Shown: positions 17,598 through 25,920 of the stretch, in pieces
Position numbering within the stretch: the first letter of the stretch is position 1
How the letters are laid out: each line of letters begins with the position of its first letter
Origin: UBA4427 sp046351135
Lineage (GTDB): Bacteria; Myxococcota_A; UBA9160; UBA4427
DNA length: 64,000 nucleotides
Direction: 5' to 3'
Assembly: GCA_046351135.1 (NCBI GenBank)
Contig: JAXLZA010000013.1
Span: 62,001 to 126,000, forward strand
The notes under the pieces: generated by a model
The model's database searches: none
Told to the model about the DNA's origin: nothing
What the model saw: the letters and a program-made list of their open reading frames with translations, nothing else
Made by a program: the position numbers and the translations under genes

Positions 17598-18815
17598 ATG
17601 AGCAAAGCGCCCGTCCATCCCGAGTTCGCCTTCGATCCGACCGACCAGTCGAAGACCCAGGACTTCGAGCTCATGGCGAAGATCCGCCGCGAGTGTCCGA
17701 TCGTCCGGCCGACGGAGAACGTCGTCCTGACGACGCGCTACGAGGACACGGCCCTCGCCTTCCGCGACGCGAAGACCTTCTCGGCGGTCGGCGACATGCG
17801 CGCGCCCGGCGTCGTCGTGCCCCTCGAAGAGAGCTTCATGGGGGAGCTCGACGCGCCGCTCCATACCCGCATCCGCAAGGTCCTCGCCCGCGTCTTCACC
17901 CGCCGCGGCGCGCTCGCGGCCGAGGGCTGGACGCGGGATCAGGTGCGCAAGCGGCTCGATGCCCTCTCGAAGCGCGAATCCGCGGATCTGATGAAGGAGT
18001 TCGCGATGATCGTCCCGGGCTCCGTCGCGGCCCACGTGATGGGGATCCCCGAGCCGCTCCACGATCGGCTGATGGGCTGGTGCAGCGACGTGCTCCACAG
18101 CAGCTGGCCCGCGACGGGGAAGACCGAGCGCGGCGAGGGGCTCGAGAAGAGCTTCCCCGAGCTCTCGGCCTGCGTGGACGGGCTGATCCGCGAGCGCGAG
18201 GCGGCGGGCGGCGCGGCGCCGCCGGGGCTGCTGACGGTGATGGTGCAGGCGAGCGACGAGCAGGGTCGCGTCATCAGCGCCCATCACGCGCGGACGCTCG
18301 TCGTCAACATGCTGGCGGGCTCGCTCTCCGCGAGCTTCATGCTCGGCAACCTGCTCCACCGCCTGCTGACGGATCCCGAGTTCGAGGCGACGCTCCGGCG
18401 CGAGCCCGACAAGATCCCCGCGGCGGTCGACGAGTCGTTGCGGCTCGAGGCGCCGGTGACCTTCCTGTTCCGACGCGCCCGCCACGACACGGAGATCGGT
18501 GGCTGCCCCATCCTCGCCGGCGAGCAGATCATGCTCGGCATGGCGGCGGCGAATCGCGACGAGGCGGTCTATCCCGACGCGGACCAGTTCCGCCTCGATC
18601 GCGAGACGCCGAAGGCGCATCTCGCCTTCGGCCTCGGGCCTCACGTCTGTCTCGGCAACCATCTGACGTGGATGATCGGCCGCGTCGTGCTCGAGGAGTT
18701 CCTCGCGCGCTTCGCGCCGGGGCGGGTCCGCCTCGTCGACGGCTTCGAATGGGAGTGCGTCGACCACATCCAGGAGTACGGGCCGGAGGCGCTGCCGGTG
18801 CGCATCGGGGGCTAG
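17598..18815 (+). CDS. Cytochrome P450 with atypical I-helix
   Basis: A 405-residue P450. Heme loop FGLGPHVCLGNHLTWMI near residue 340 with axial Cys, and ExxR as DESLR near residue 283. The I-helix segment, LVVNMLAGSLSASFMLGN near residue 240, lacks both the acidic residue and the Thr that normally deliver protons during oxygen activation, having Ser-Leu-Ser-Ala instead. This is seen in some P450s that use substrate-assisted chemistry or perform non-monooxygenase reactions. No signal peptide. The start at ATG 17598 is preceded by AGAAAGG. It ends the co-directional block and converges with the TPR lipoprotein gene 42 bases away. Confidence 0.88.
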   Translation: MSKAPVHPEFAFDPTDQSKTQDFELMAKIRRECPIVRPTENVVLTTRYEDTALAFRDAKTFSAVGDMRAPGVVVPLEESFMGELDAPLHTRIRKVLARVFTRRGALAAEGWTRDQVRKRLDALSKRESADLMKEFAMIVPGSVAAHVMGIPEPLHDRLMGWCSDVLHSSWPATGKTERGEGLEKSFPELSACVDGLIREREAAGGAAPPGLLTVMVQASDEQGRVISAHHARTLVVNMLAGSLSASFMLGNLLHRLLTDPEFEATLRREPDKIPAAVDESLRLEAPVTFLFRRARHDTEIGGCPILAGEQIMLGMAAANRDEAVYPDADQFRLDRETPKAHLAFGLGPHVCLGNHLTWMIGRVVLEEFLARFAPGRVRLVDGFEWECVDHIQEYGPEALPVRIGG

Positions 18816-18857
18816 GTCGAGGAGGCGGGCACGGGTTCGAGCTGGCGGTCGATGCTC

Positions 18858-20237
18858 TCAGCGGGCAGTCGTCTCGCGGATCCGGCTCGCGCGCCCTTCG
18901 AGGTCCCCTGCTTGCTCGGTGTCGCCCGTCCCTCGAAGGCAGGACGCGAGATGCTCGAGGAGCGGAATCAGCTGCGGGCTGTCGGTTCCGAATGCGCGCT
19001 CCCGGATCGAGACGGCGCGGCGGAGCAGTCGAACGGCGTCCTCATGTCTGCCTCGAGCGTGTCGGATTCCGGCGAGGTGATCGAGCGTGAACGCGAGGTG
19101 GACATAGTCGGGACCGTAGGCTTCCTCCTGAATCGAGATCGCGCGCTCGAGGAGCGGCTCGGCATCGTCGAGACGTTGCGCGGACAGGCGGGCGGCGGCG
19201 AGATTGTTCAGGGCGACGGCGACGAGCGGATGACGCGGACCGAGGACGCGTTCATTGATCTCGAGCGCCCTCTCGTAGAGGGCCTCTGCGTCTTCGAGGC
19301 GACCCTGATTCACTCGAAGGGAGGCCAGTCCGTTCAGCGCCGTCGCGACCTCCGGATGTGCGGGGCCGTACGTCTTCTCGAGGATCGCGAGGGAGCGCTC
19401 GTAGAGCGGTTCCGCTTCGTCGAGTTGGCCCTGGCTCCGGTGATTGGTGGCCAGACCGAGAAGACTCTTGGCGAGCTGTGGATGGTCGGGCCCCAGCTTG
19501 CTCTCCTCGATCGCGATCGCTCCTTTGTACCAGCGCTCGGCGTCGGCCAGGCGCCATTGTTCCCGGGCGATCGACGCGAGGTTGTACATCACGAGTGCGA
19601 CGCGGGGATCATCGGAGCCGTAGAGCTCCTGACGTAGCGCGAGGGAACGCTTCAGGAGCTCTTCGGCGTGCTCGAACCGACCCCGATTCATCTCCATCAC
19701 CGCATAGTTGTTCAGGATGAATTCGAGACCGCTCTCGGCGGGTTCTTCGAGTCGCTCGTTCAGCTCGAGCGCTCGTTCGAAGAGCGGCTCGGCCTCGGCA
19801 TGGCGAGCCTGGTCGCTGAGCGAGGCCGCGAGGTTCGCCGTCGCCATCGCTGACCAGCTGCTTTCCGGGCCGTCGCTCCGTTCGAAGATCGCGAGGGCCT
19901 GGCGGAAGGCGCGCTCGGCCTCGGCGTTCTGGGCGAGTCGCGCATGGGCCCGGCCGAGCGCGATCGTCGCGATGCCGGTCTCCCGGGAATCGGGTCCCCG
20001 TTCGCGCCGCGCGAGGTCGACGGCGGCCCGCGCCTCCTCCACGGGGGCGGGAGATGAAGATGGGGCGATTGGAGCCGGCGAAGAATCATGGGACGGTGGC
20101 AGGGCAGACTGGGTTCGAGGCGCGCCGCATGCGAGAAGGAGGGCGATCGCCAGAAAAAGCGATCCAGATCGCGCTCGCGGTTCGAGGGATCGAAGACGGT
20201 CGCGACGGAGGGGATCGGCTCGTCGTCCCATACGCAT
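18858..20237 (-). CDS. TPR-repeat lipoprotein
   Basis: A 459-residue protein made mainly of 42-residue kinesin-light-chain-type tetratricopeptide repeats (pattern A-x-x-L-x-x-L-A, then A-E-x-L-x-x-R-A-L) from about residue 95 to 450, at least eight copies. The N-terminus is basic, followed by a hydrophobic segment and a lipobox LLLAC near residue 37, so it is probably lipid-anchored in the envelope. TPRs bind partner proteins; no enzymatic domain is seen. Two ATGs at 20237 and 20231 are close; GGGAGAG lies before the first. Several Ser/Pro residues after the Cys form a linker. It stands alone between a P450 and an HDOD gene. Confidence 0.83.
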   Translation of the reverse strand: MRMGRRADPLRRDRLRSLEPRARSGSLFLAIALLLACGAPRTQSALPPSHDSSPAPIAPSSSPAPVEEARAAVDLARRERGPDSRETGIATIALGRAHARLAQNAEAERAFRQALAIFERSDGPESSWSAMATANLAASLSDQARHAEAEPLFERALELNERLEEPAESGLEFILNNYAVMEMNRGRFEHAEELLKRSLALRQELYGSDDPRVALVMYNLASIAREQWRLADAERWYKGAIAIEESKLGPDHPQLAKSLLGLATNHRSQGQLDEAEPLYERSLAILEKTYGPAHPEVATALNGLASLRVNQGRLEDAEALYERALEINERVLGPRHPLVAVALNNLAAARLSAQRLDDAEPLLERAISIQEEAYGPDYVHLAFTLDHLAGIRHARGRHEDAVRLLRRAVSIRERAFGTDSPQLIPLLEHLASCLRGTGDTEQAGDLEGRASRIRETTAR

Positions 20238-20366
20238 GGATTCTGCTCTCCCATCGCCCGTGGACCCGGATCGGATCGCGTGCGGTGAGAACGCTCGAGT
20301 TGAGGCAAGGCCGACCGTCGTTCCCTGCTGGTGGGCGTGGCGCCGTACCGGGCGATGGATACCACT

Positions 20367-21431
20367 TCAGACGGGCTCGTCCATTCGGGAGTCCCCGTCG
20401 ATCCCGGCGAGCGCCGACTTCGCGCGGTGGGCGATCAGATGGAGCTTCGAGCGATCGAGGCCGAGCAGCGCGAGCTGGCGGTCGAGGACGTGGGCCGGAA
20501 GGCGGTCCGCGGGATCCCCGTCCTGCTTCAGCTCGAGCGCCTCGAGGGCGTCGAGCCCTTCGAGATCGGCGTCCGCCTCGTGGATCGAGCTCGAGAGCGC
20601 GAGCGGCTCGCTGCTGACGGGATGCGTGAGCCCGAAGCCCTCGTGGTGGGCGAGCTCGCTCGCGATCGCGATGGCGGCCGCCATGGGGCTCGCTTCGCGC
20701 CCGATCGGAAGGTCATGGTGGGCCTCGATGGCGTCCACGACCTCGGGCGGGAAGCCCCAGTGGCGCGCCATCGCGGCGCCGACCCGGCCGTGGATGCGCT
20801 CGAGGGCGGGCCAGATCGCGGGGAGGGGCAGCAGCGGTCCGAAGTCCTCGTCCCGCTCCGTCAGGACGTGGAGCGCGCCGGCGAAGCCGACGTCGTGGAG
20901 CAGGCCCGCGACGTAGGCGCACTCGCCGGCCATCTCGGTCGACTCCGCGACGGCCCGGCCGAGGTGGGCGGTCGCGCGGGCATGTCGGAAGAGGCGGGCC
21001 ATCGTCTCGCGGTGGACGTCGGAGCGGAAGACGCAGTCGGCCAGCGCCGCCTCGATCACGACGTCGCGCACCCGCAGCAGCCCGAAGTAGAGGCAGACCT
21101 GCCGCATCGATCCGATCTTGATGCCGGTCGCCTTCGCCTCCTCGCTCGCCTCGGCCCGCAGCCTCGCCGCGACCCAGGCGTCGCGCTCGATCACGGCGAC
21201 GGTCTCTTCGAGGGTGGCGTCGACGCGGCCTGCGAGGCGGACGAGATCGAGGGTGACGGCCGGCAGCGCGGGCGGCTGGTAGTCGGGGTCCTCGACGGCG
21301 GCGAGGATGGCGTCGGCCAGGAGGTCGAGGTCGAGTGACACGGCGGGGTGTGCGGACGCGACCGGGCGCGATCCCGCGTTCGTCCTTCGACTCCGGCGTT
21401 CGCGCCACATCCGGATCGGCATGCGGATCAC
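20367..21431 (-). CDS. HDOD-domain signalling protein
   Basis: A 354-residue protein with an HDOD domain over about residues 45-300. The strand-turn GLLHDVGF near residue 172 is the HD-like site, and HDOD-specific features include PPALP near the N-terminus and a run of alpha-helices. HDOD proteins commonly occur beside c-di-GMP or two-component regulators and usually lack phosphodiesterase activity. Here it is divergent from a GGDEF diguanylate cyclase across a 304-base gap, which suggests a shared regulatory role. The first ATG (21431) is followed by two more within eight codons, so the exact start is uncertain by a few residues. Confidence 0.82.
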   Translation of the reverse strand: MIRMPIRMWRERRSRRTNAGSRPVASAHPAVSLDLDLLADAILAAVEDPDYQPPALPAVTLDLVRLAGRVDATLEETVAVIERDAWVAARLRAEASEEAKATGIKIGSMRQVCLYFGLLRVRDVVIEAALADCVFRSDVHRETMARLFRHARATAHLGRAVAESTEMAGECAYVAGLLHDVGFAGALHVLTERDEDFGPLLPLPAIWPALERIHGRVGAAMARHWGFPPEVVDAIEAHHDLPIGREASPMAAAIAIASELAHHEGFGLTHPVSSEPLALSSSIHEADADLEGLDALEALELKQDGDPADRLPAHVLDRQLALLGLDRSKLHLIAHRAKSALAGIDGDSRMDEPV

Positions 21432-21735
21432 CCGATTACGACGCGCCCCTGTGTATGAGCTGCGCTTCGCCCATGCGATCGGCCGGCTCTCCGGGAGCTT
21501 GAGTCGCTTGCATGTCGGATCGGAAAATGGGTCCGATCCCGCGGTCGGGACCGCAGACGCTTCCGGTCTTTCTCCGGACCCGCGCTCGCCTCCTCTCGAC
21601 CGCCCGGTCCGGGGGGTGTGAGCCGATCTCGGCTCAGTGGGTCGGTCCGACCGGTGATTCGTCGCGGCCGCTGCGGCAGGCCATCAAGTGGATCCCCGGC
21701 GGGGCCGATTCGGGGATTCCAGGAGGAGGGGAAGG
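21432..21735. other. Intergenic region with inverted repeats between HDOD and diguanylate cyclase genes
   Basis: About 300 bases without a convincing gene. It contains a hairpin at 21517-21539 (GGATCGG, 9-base loop, CCGATCC) and a perfect 18-base palindrome at 21619-21636 (TGAGCCGA-TC-TCGGCTCA), followed by a GGTCGGTCCGACC dyad. These could be operators or leader structures for the divergent genes. No riboswitch consensus was recognised. Confidence 0.45.
21619..21636. promoter_or_regulatory. Perfect 18-base palindrome upstream of the diguanylate cyclase
   Basis: TGAGCCGATCTCGGCTCA is a full dyad with arms of eight bases around TC, about 100 bases before the TTG start at 21736. It has the size of a dimeric repressor site. 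The binding protein is unknown. Confidence 0.4.
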
Positions 21736-23337
21736 TTGGAGCGACCGGCACCCGGCCTGCGCCGAGCCATGATGACGAGCCTCGCCTCGCGCATCGGGTT
21801 CGCCGTGTTCGCGGCGACCCTCGTGAGCGCGCTGGCCGTGGCCGGCACCTCGGCGCTCGCCGTCCGCACCTTCCTGCGCGCCCAGACCGAGGGCCGCGTC
21901 CCCGAGGCCGCCGTGCGCGCGCGGGACCGGCTCGAGCTCTGGTATTCCCAGCGCGCCCTCGACGTCGTGATCTTCGCCCACAGCGACATCGTCGTCGGCG
22001 GGCTCGCGCGCGCGTCGCGGGGGGCCTCGCCCGAGCGGGCGGCGGAGCGCAAGGAGGTCGAGCAGTACCTGGGCTACGTGCGCGAGGGGCTGCCGGTCTA
22101 CTCGGCGATCTTCGCCCTCGACGGCCAGGGTCGGCCCATCGCCCGCACCGGCGCAGCGGGGGCGATCGCTGCGGCGGATGCCCGGACCCTCGCGGCGGTC
22201 GGCGAGCCGGTGCTCTCGGGCGTGCTCGTCGCGGAAGGCGGCGAGCGGATCCAGGTCGCGTCGGCCCCGGTCGCCTTCGCGGATCGCACGCGAAAGGCCT
22301 CGGTCCACGCGGTCATCCCGCTCGCGGAGCTCGCCGCGCAGCTGCGGGCGGCGATCGGCGAGGAGACTGGCCGGCTGCACGTCTACGACGCGCAGGGCGG
22401 GCTCGTCGCGAGCTCGCTCGAGGGGGCGAGCGATCGGCTCGCACCGGAGCTCGCGCGCGCGGCGGAGGGGGCTGCGGTCGAATACTCGGCGGCGGACGGG
22501 GTCCGCGTCGTGGCGAGCGCGATGCCGCTCGCTAAGCTCGGCTGGCAGGTCGTGTTCGAGCGGGACTACGGCTCGACCTTCGCCGCGATCGCCTCGATCC
22601 TGACCCGCATGGTCGGCATGAACGTCGGCATCGCCCTCGTGCTCGCCGGGCTCGCCTTCGGCGTGGCGCGCTCGATGCTGCGTCCGCTCCACCAGCTCAC
22701 CCAGTGCGCCAAGCGCCTGCGCGACGGCGAGGTCGACGTCGCCCTGCCCGTCGTCTCCGCGGACCACGAAGTCGGCACCCTCGCGCGCAGCTTCGCCGAG
22801 ATGGTGGAGAGCCTGACCCGCGCCAACGAGGTCCTCGAGCAGCTCGCCATCACCGACGGCCTCACGAAGATCCACAACCACCGCTATTTCCAGGACCAGC
22901 TCGCGAATGCGCTGCGCCGCGCGGACAGCGCCGGAATGGAGCTCGCCCTCGTCCTGATCGACATCGACGACTTCAAGGCGCTGAACGACCGCTTCGGCCA
23001 CGCGACCGGCGATCGCGTCCTCGAAGGCCTGGCGCAGGTCCTGAACGCGAGCGTGCGCGAGAGCGACGTGCTCGCGCGCTACGGCGGCGAGGAGTTCGCG
23101 CTGCTCGCGCTCGAGACCGACGTCGAGACCGCGGTGGCCCTCGCGGAGCAGGTCCGCCTCGCGGTCCACGAGCACGCCTTCCACGACGCCGATCAGGGCG
23201 CCCCGATCCACGTCACCGTCTCGATCGGGGTCGCGGCCTATCGCGGCGATCGCCGCCGCTTCTTCGCCGACGCCGACCGCGCGCTCTACGCCGCCAAGCA
23301 CGCGGGCAAGGACTGCGTCGAGGTGGCGCGGGACTGA
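21736..23337 (+). CDS. Membrane diguanylate cyclase: sensor, HAMP and GGDEF domains
   Basis: A 533-residue inner-membrane protein. Transmembrane helix at about residues 15-40, a periplasmic Cache-like sensor to about 290, a second helix near 295-315, a HAMP linker, then GGDEF from about 375. The active loop is YGGEEF near residue 450, with the inhibitory-site RxxD exactly five residues before it (RESD). It should make c-di-GMP from two GTP and be feedback-inhibited. The start is TTG 21736: AGGAGGAGGGGAAGG stands directly before it, whereas the ATGs at 21769 and 21772 have no Shine-Dalgarno sequence. Its neighbour across the intergenic region is HDOD. Confidence 0.88.
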   Translation: MERPAPGLRRAMMTSLASRIGFAVFAATLVSALAVAGTSALAVRTFLRAQTEGRVPEAAVRARDRLELWYSQRALDVVIFAHSDIVVGGLARASRGASPERAAERKEVEQYLGYVREGLPVYSAIFALDGQGRPIARTGAAGAIAAADARTLAAVGEPVLSGVLVAEGGERIQVASAPVAFADRTRKASVHAVIPLAELAAQLRAAIGEETGRLHVYDAQGGLVASSLEGASDRLAPELARAAEGAAVEYSAADGVRVVASAMPLAKLGWQVVFERDYGSTFAAIASILTRMVGMNVGIALVLAGLAFGVARSMLRPLHQLTQCAKRLRDGEVDVALPVVSADHEVGTLARSFAEMVESLTRANEVLEQLAITDGLTKIHNHRYFQDQLANALRRADSAGMELALVLIDIDDFKALNDRFGHATGDRVLEGLAQVLNASVRESDVLARYGGEEFALLALETDVETAVALAEQVRLAVHEHAFHDADQGAPIHVTVSIGVAAYRGDRRRFFADADRALYAAKHAGKDCVEVARD

Positions 23338-23383
23338 CGGCGCGGTGGCGGGCCCGCCTGCTCGGGGCGGGCGCGGTCGGGGC

Positions 23384-24058
23384 TCAGCGCAGGCTCAGCA
23401 GCGGCGTGTGGACGAAGCCGACCTGGCCCGTCGCGGTCCGCACGAGGGACCACTCGCCCTCCGCGCCCTCCACGACGACCGGTAGCCGGGCCGGCAGCGT
23501 CGCGAGCACGGCGGACTCGGCCGACGGGGCCTCGCGCAGGTTGACCCGATCGCCCTTCACCGCCGCGCCGTTCGGATTCGCGCGGACGCGCTCGGCCTCG
23601 GCGACGAGCGCATCGGCGATGCGGCGTGCGCGGGACACGAAGAAGATGGTCGAGCCGAGGTGCTGTGCGGCGAGCTGGCGCTCGGCCTCCGCGAGCTTCT
23701 CGCGCGCCTCGGCCGCCTCCGCGGCGCGCCAGGGGGCGCGCTTCGCGGCGCGCTCGACCTGGATCCGCGTCTCGGCGAGGGCCGAGACGGCCTCGGCTCG
23801 CCCCTGGCTGCCGCGCATGCCGGACTCGACGGCGAGCAGCGTCTCCTCCGCGCTCCGCAGGTCGGCTCGCAGGCGCGCGATCTCGGCCTCGAGGACGCGG
23901 ACGCGATCCGCCCCCGCGCGTCGCAGGATCTCGGGTGAAGGCTCGATCTTCACCTCCGCGACCGGCTCGGGCTCGGGCGCCGGGGGCGGGGGCGGGGGCG
24001 TGGCGCAGCCGGCGAGCAGGGCGATCAGGGCGAGGGGGAGCAGGACGGGGCGGTGCAT
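23384..24058 (-). CDS. SH3b-domain lipoprotein with coiled coil
   Basis: A 224-residue lipoprotein. Signal peptide residues 1-17 with lipobox LLAGC at 14-18, then a Pro/Glu-rich linker, a long helical region rich in Ala, Glu and Arg (about residues 45-155; coiled-coil-like) and a bacterial SH3 domain at the C-terminus (VNLREAPSAES, then GEWSLVRT). SH3b domains bind peptidoglycan or partner proteins, so an envelope role is likely. Convergent with the cyclase, 46 bases away. No enzymatic motif is present. Confidence 0.78.
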   Translation of the reverse strand: MHRPVLLPLALIALLAGCATPPPPPPAPEPEPVAEVKIEPSPEILRRAGADRVRVLEAEIARLRADLRSAEETLLAVESGMRGSQGRAEAVSALAETRIQVERAAKRAPWRAAEAAEAREKLAEAERQLAAQHLGSTIFFVSRARRIADALVAEAERVRANPNGAAVKGDRVNLREAPSAESAVLATLPARLPVVVEGAEGEWSLVRTATGQVGFVHTPLLSLR

Positions 24059-24270
24059 CGGGCGATTTCCTGTATGGAGCCGGACGGAAGAAGGGCCCGG
24101 GTCCGTCCGCGAATCGGACGATCCGGGGTCCCGCTTGATGCGAGGCCCGGGCGGACCGAGCGGCCCATGCGGCCTGCGCCGGGGTGCGGTGGGCGGCCCG
24201 ATCCGGCTGGCCGGGCGTGGCGGGGGAGGGCAGAATCGTCCGGCGGCCGTCGTCCGTCCGGGAGCCCTCC

Positions 24271-24648
24271 ATGATCAAGCTCGTCTTCTGCTGCCGCCGC
24301 AAGGCCGGCCTGACCCGCGAGGCCTTCCAGAAGCGCTGGCTCGAGGTCCACGGCCCGCTGGTCCGCCGCCTCCGCGCCGAGCTGCCGATGATGAAGCGCT
24401 ACGTCCAGAGCCATACCCTGGTCGGGCCGGCCGGGGACGCCGTCGAGGCCGGGCTGCGGGCCTCGCGCGGGACGCGGGCCGCCTACGACGGGATCACCGA
24501 GGTCTGGTTCGACGACCTCGCGTCGATGGGCGGCGGATCGGGCGAGGCGGCGCGCGCCGCCGGCCAGCGCCTGCTCGAGGACGAGGCGGAGTTCATCGAC
24601 TTCGCGGACTCCGTCGTCTTCGTCACGCAAGAGCACGAGATCTTCTGA
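24271..24648 (+). CDS. EthD-domain protein
   Basis: A 125-residue ferredoxin-fold alpha+beta-barrel protein of the EthD family: MIKLVFCCRRKAGLTREAFQ at the start, WLEVHGPLV near residue 30 and a second conserved block ITEVWFDD near residue 75. EthD proteins occur with P450s or degradation enzymes and sometimes act as small decarboxylases or dimer partners. The ATG at 24271 follows a GGGAG. Convergent with the alcohol dehydrogenase, 25 bases away. Confidence 0.82.
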   Translation: MIKLVFCCRRKAGLTREAFQKRWLEVHGPLVRRLRAELPMMKRYVQSHTLVGPAGDAVEAGLRASRGTRAAYDGITEVWFDDLASMGGGSGEAARAAGQRLLEDEAEFIDFADSVVFVTQEHEIF

Positions 24649-24673
24649 TCGCCACCGCCCGCCGCGCCGCGCC

Positions 24674-25726
24674 TCAGGGCACGATGACCGCGCGCCCCTG
24701 GAGCTGGCCGGCGGCGAGCTTCTCGAAGGCCTTCGCGGAGTCGGCGATGTCGAAGAGCTCGACGTCGTTGCGCAGGAGGCCCTGCTCGGCGAGGCCGATC
24801 GCGGAGCGGGTGTCCTCGGCGGTGCCCCCGACGAAGGAACAGATCGAGGCGCCCTTGCCGGCGAGCGCGCCCATCAGGGGCATCTCGAGCTTCCCCTCGC
24901 CGGCACCGATCAGCGCATAACGACCGAGCTTCGCGAGCGAGGCGATGCTCGTCGCGATCGTCGCGGTCGTGCCCACGAAGTCGAGGACGGCGTCCGCGCC
25001 GCGGCCGTCGGTCTTCTTCAGGAGCTCGCCCGCGACGTTCTCGTGGGCCCCGTCGATCACGTCGTCGGCACCGAGCTCGACCGCGCGGGCGCGCTTGTCG
25101 GCGGCGACGTCGGCGACGAGGATCCGCGCCTTCGTCAGGATCTTCAGGTACTGGATCGCGAAGCTCCCGAGGCCCCCCGCGCCGATCACGAACGCCGTGC
25201 GGCCGGGGCCGAGGCGGTCGGTCACCCGGCGCACGCCGTGGAACGAGGTCGAGCCGGCGTCGGTCAGCGGGCCCGCGAGCTTCGGGTCGAGGCGCTCGAG
25301 GGGCAGCAGCACGCGCGGGCCCTCGACGATCAGGTAGTCGGCGATGCCGCCGTTCATGCCGTAGCCACGGCCCTTCTTGTTCCATTCGCAGGCGTTGTCG
25401 AAGCCCGCGTCGCACTCGAGGCAGTGGCCGCAGGAGCGCGTCGAGACGACGGCGACGGGCTGGTCCTTCTCGAGGCCGGTGACCCCTTTGCCCCAGGCGT
25501 CGATCCAGCCGCCGACCTCGTGGCCGAGGGTGAAGGGCATCTGCCAGCCGAGGAACTTCTCCATGATCGCGGGCAGCTGCGGCATGTGGAGGTCGCTCTG
25601 GCAGACGCCGTTGCCCGCCACGCGGATCCGGACCTCCCCGGGCCCCGGCTCGGGGACGTCGATCTCGACGAGGCTCGGCGGCTCCTGCCAGCGGAGCATG
25701 CGAAAGGCGCGCATCGTCTTCTTCAT
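24674..25726 (-). CDS. Zinc-dependent alcohol dehydrogenase (MDR family)
   Basis: A 350-residue medium-chain dehydrogenase. The catalytic-zinc ligands appear as GVCQSD near residue 37 and GHEVGGW near residue 66; the structural zinc site is the GHCLEC...NAC cluster around residues 95-110. The Rossmann loop is GAGGLG near residue 180. It should interconvert an alcohol and an aldehyde or ketone with NAD(P). The start at ATG 25726 has GAGGAT upstream; a longer start at 25771 adds only polar residues. The product could serve the neighbouring catabolic genes, but no operon link is visible because it converges with the EthD gene. Confidence 0.88.
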   Translation of the reverse strand: MKKTMRAFRMLRWQEPPSLVEIDVPEPGPGEVRIRVAGNGVCQSDLHMPQLPAIMEKFLGWQMPFTLGHEVGGWIDAWGKGVTGLEKDQPVAVVSTRSCGHCLECDAGFDNACEWNKKGRGYGMNGGIADYLIVEGPRVLLPLERLDPKLAGPLTDAGSTSFHGVRRVTDRLGPGRTAFVIGAGGLGSFAIQYLKILTKARILVADVAADKRARAVELGADDVIDGAHENVAGELLKKTDGRGADAVLDFVGTTATIATSIASLAKLGRYALIGAGEGKLEMPLMGALAGKGASICSFVGGTAEDTRSAIGLAEQGLLRNDVELFDIADSAKAFEKLAAGQLQGRAVIVP

Positions 25727-25920
25727 GGGGGGATCCTCGCTGCGGGCGTGGGTCTGCGAGGCTACCTGCACCGCGGATCCATCGCACGCGGCGGCTCCGC
25801 GGGCCCGCGGGCGCGTCGGATGCGGCCCCGCGCGCCCCGCTTGCGGTCGCGGGCAGCCCTCCTAGCTTCCCGCACGCCCGGCCCCCGACGCGGGTCGTTC
25901 GAGAGAATCAGGAGCACGAC

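Noticed and set aside
21432..21735. A c-di-GMP riboswitch before the diguanylate cyclase
   Set aside because: The gap has hairpins, but I could not find the conserved sequence elements of GEMM-type riboswitches, so they are reported only as inverted repeats.
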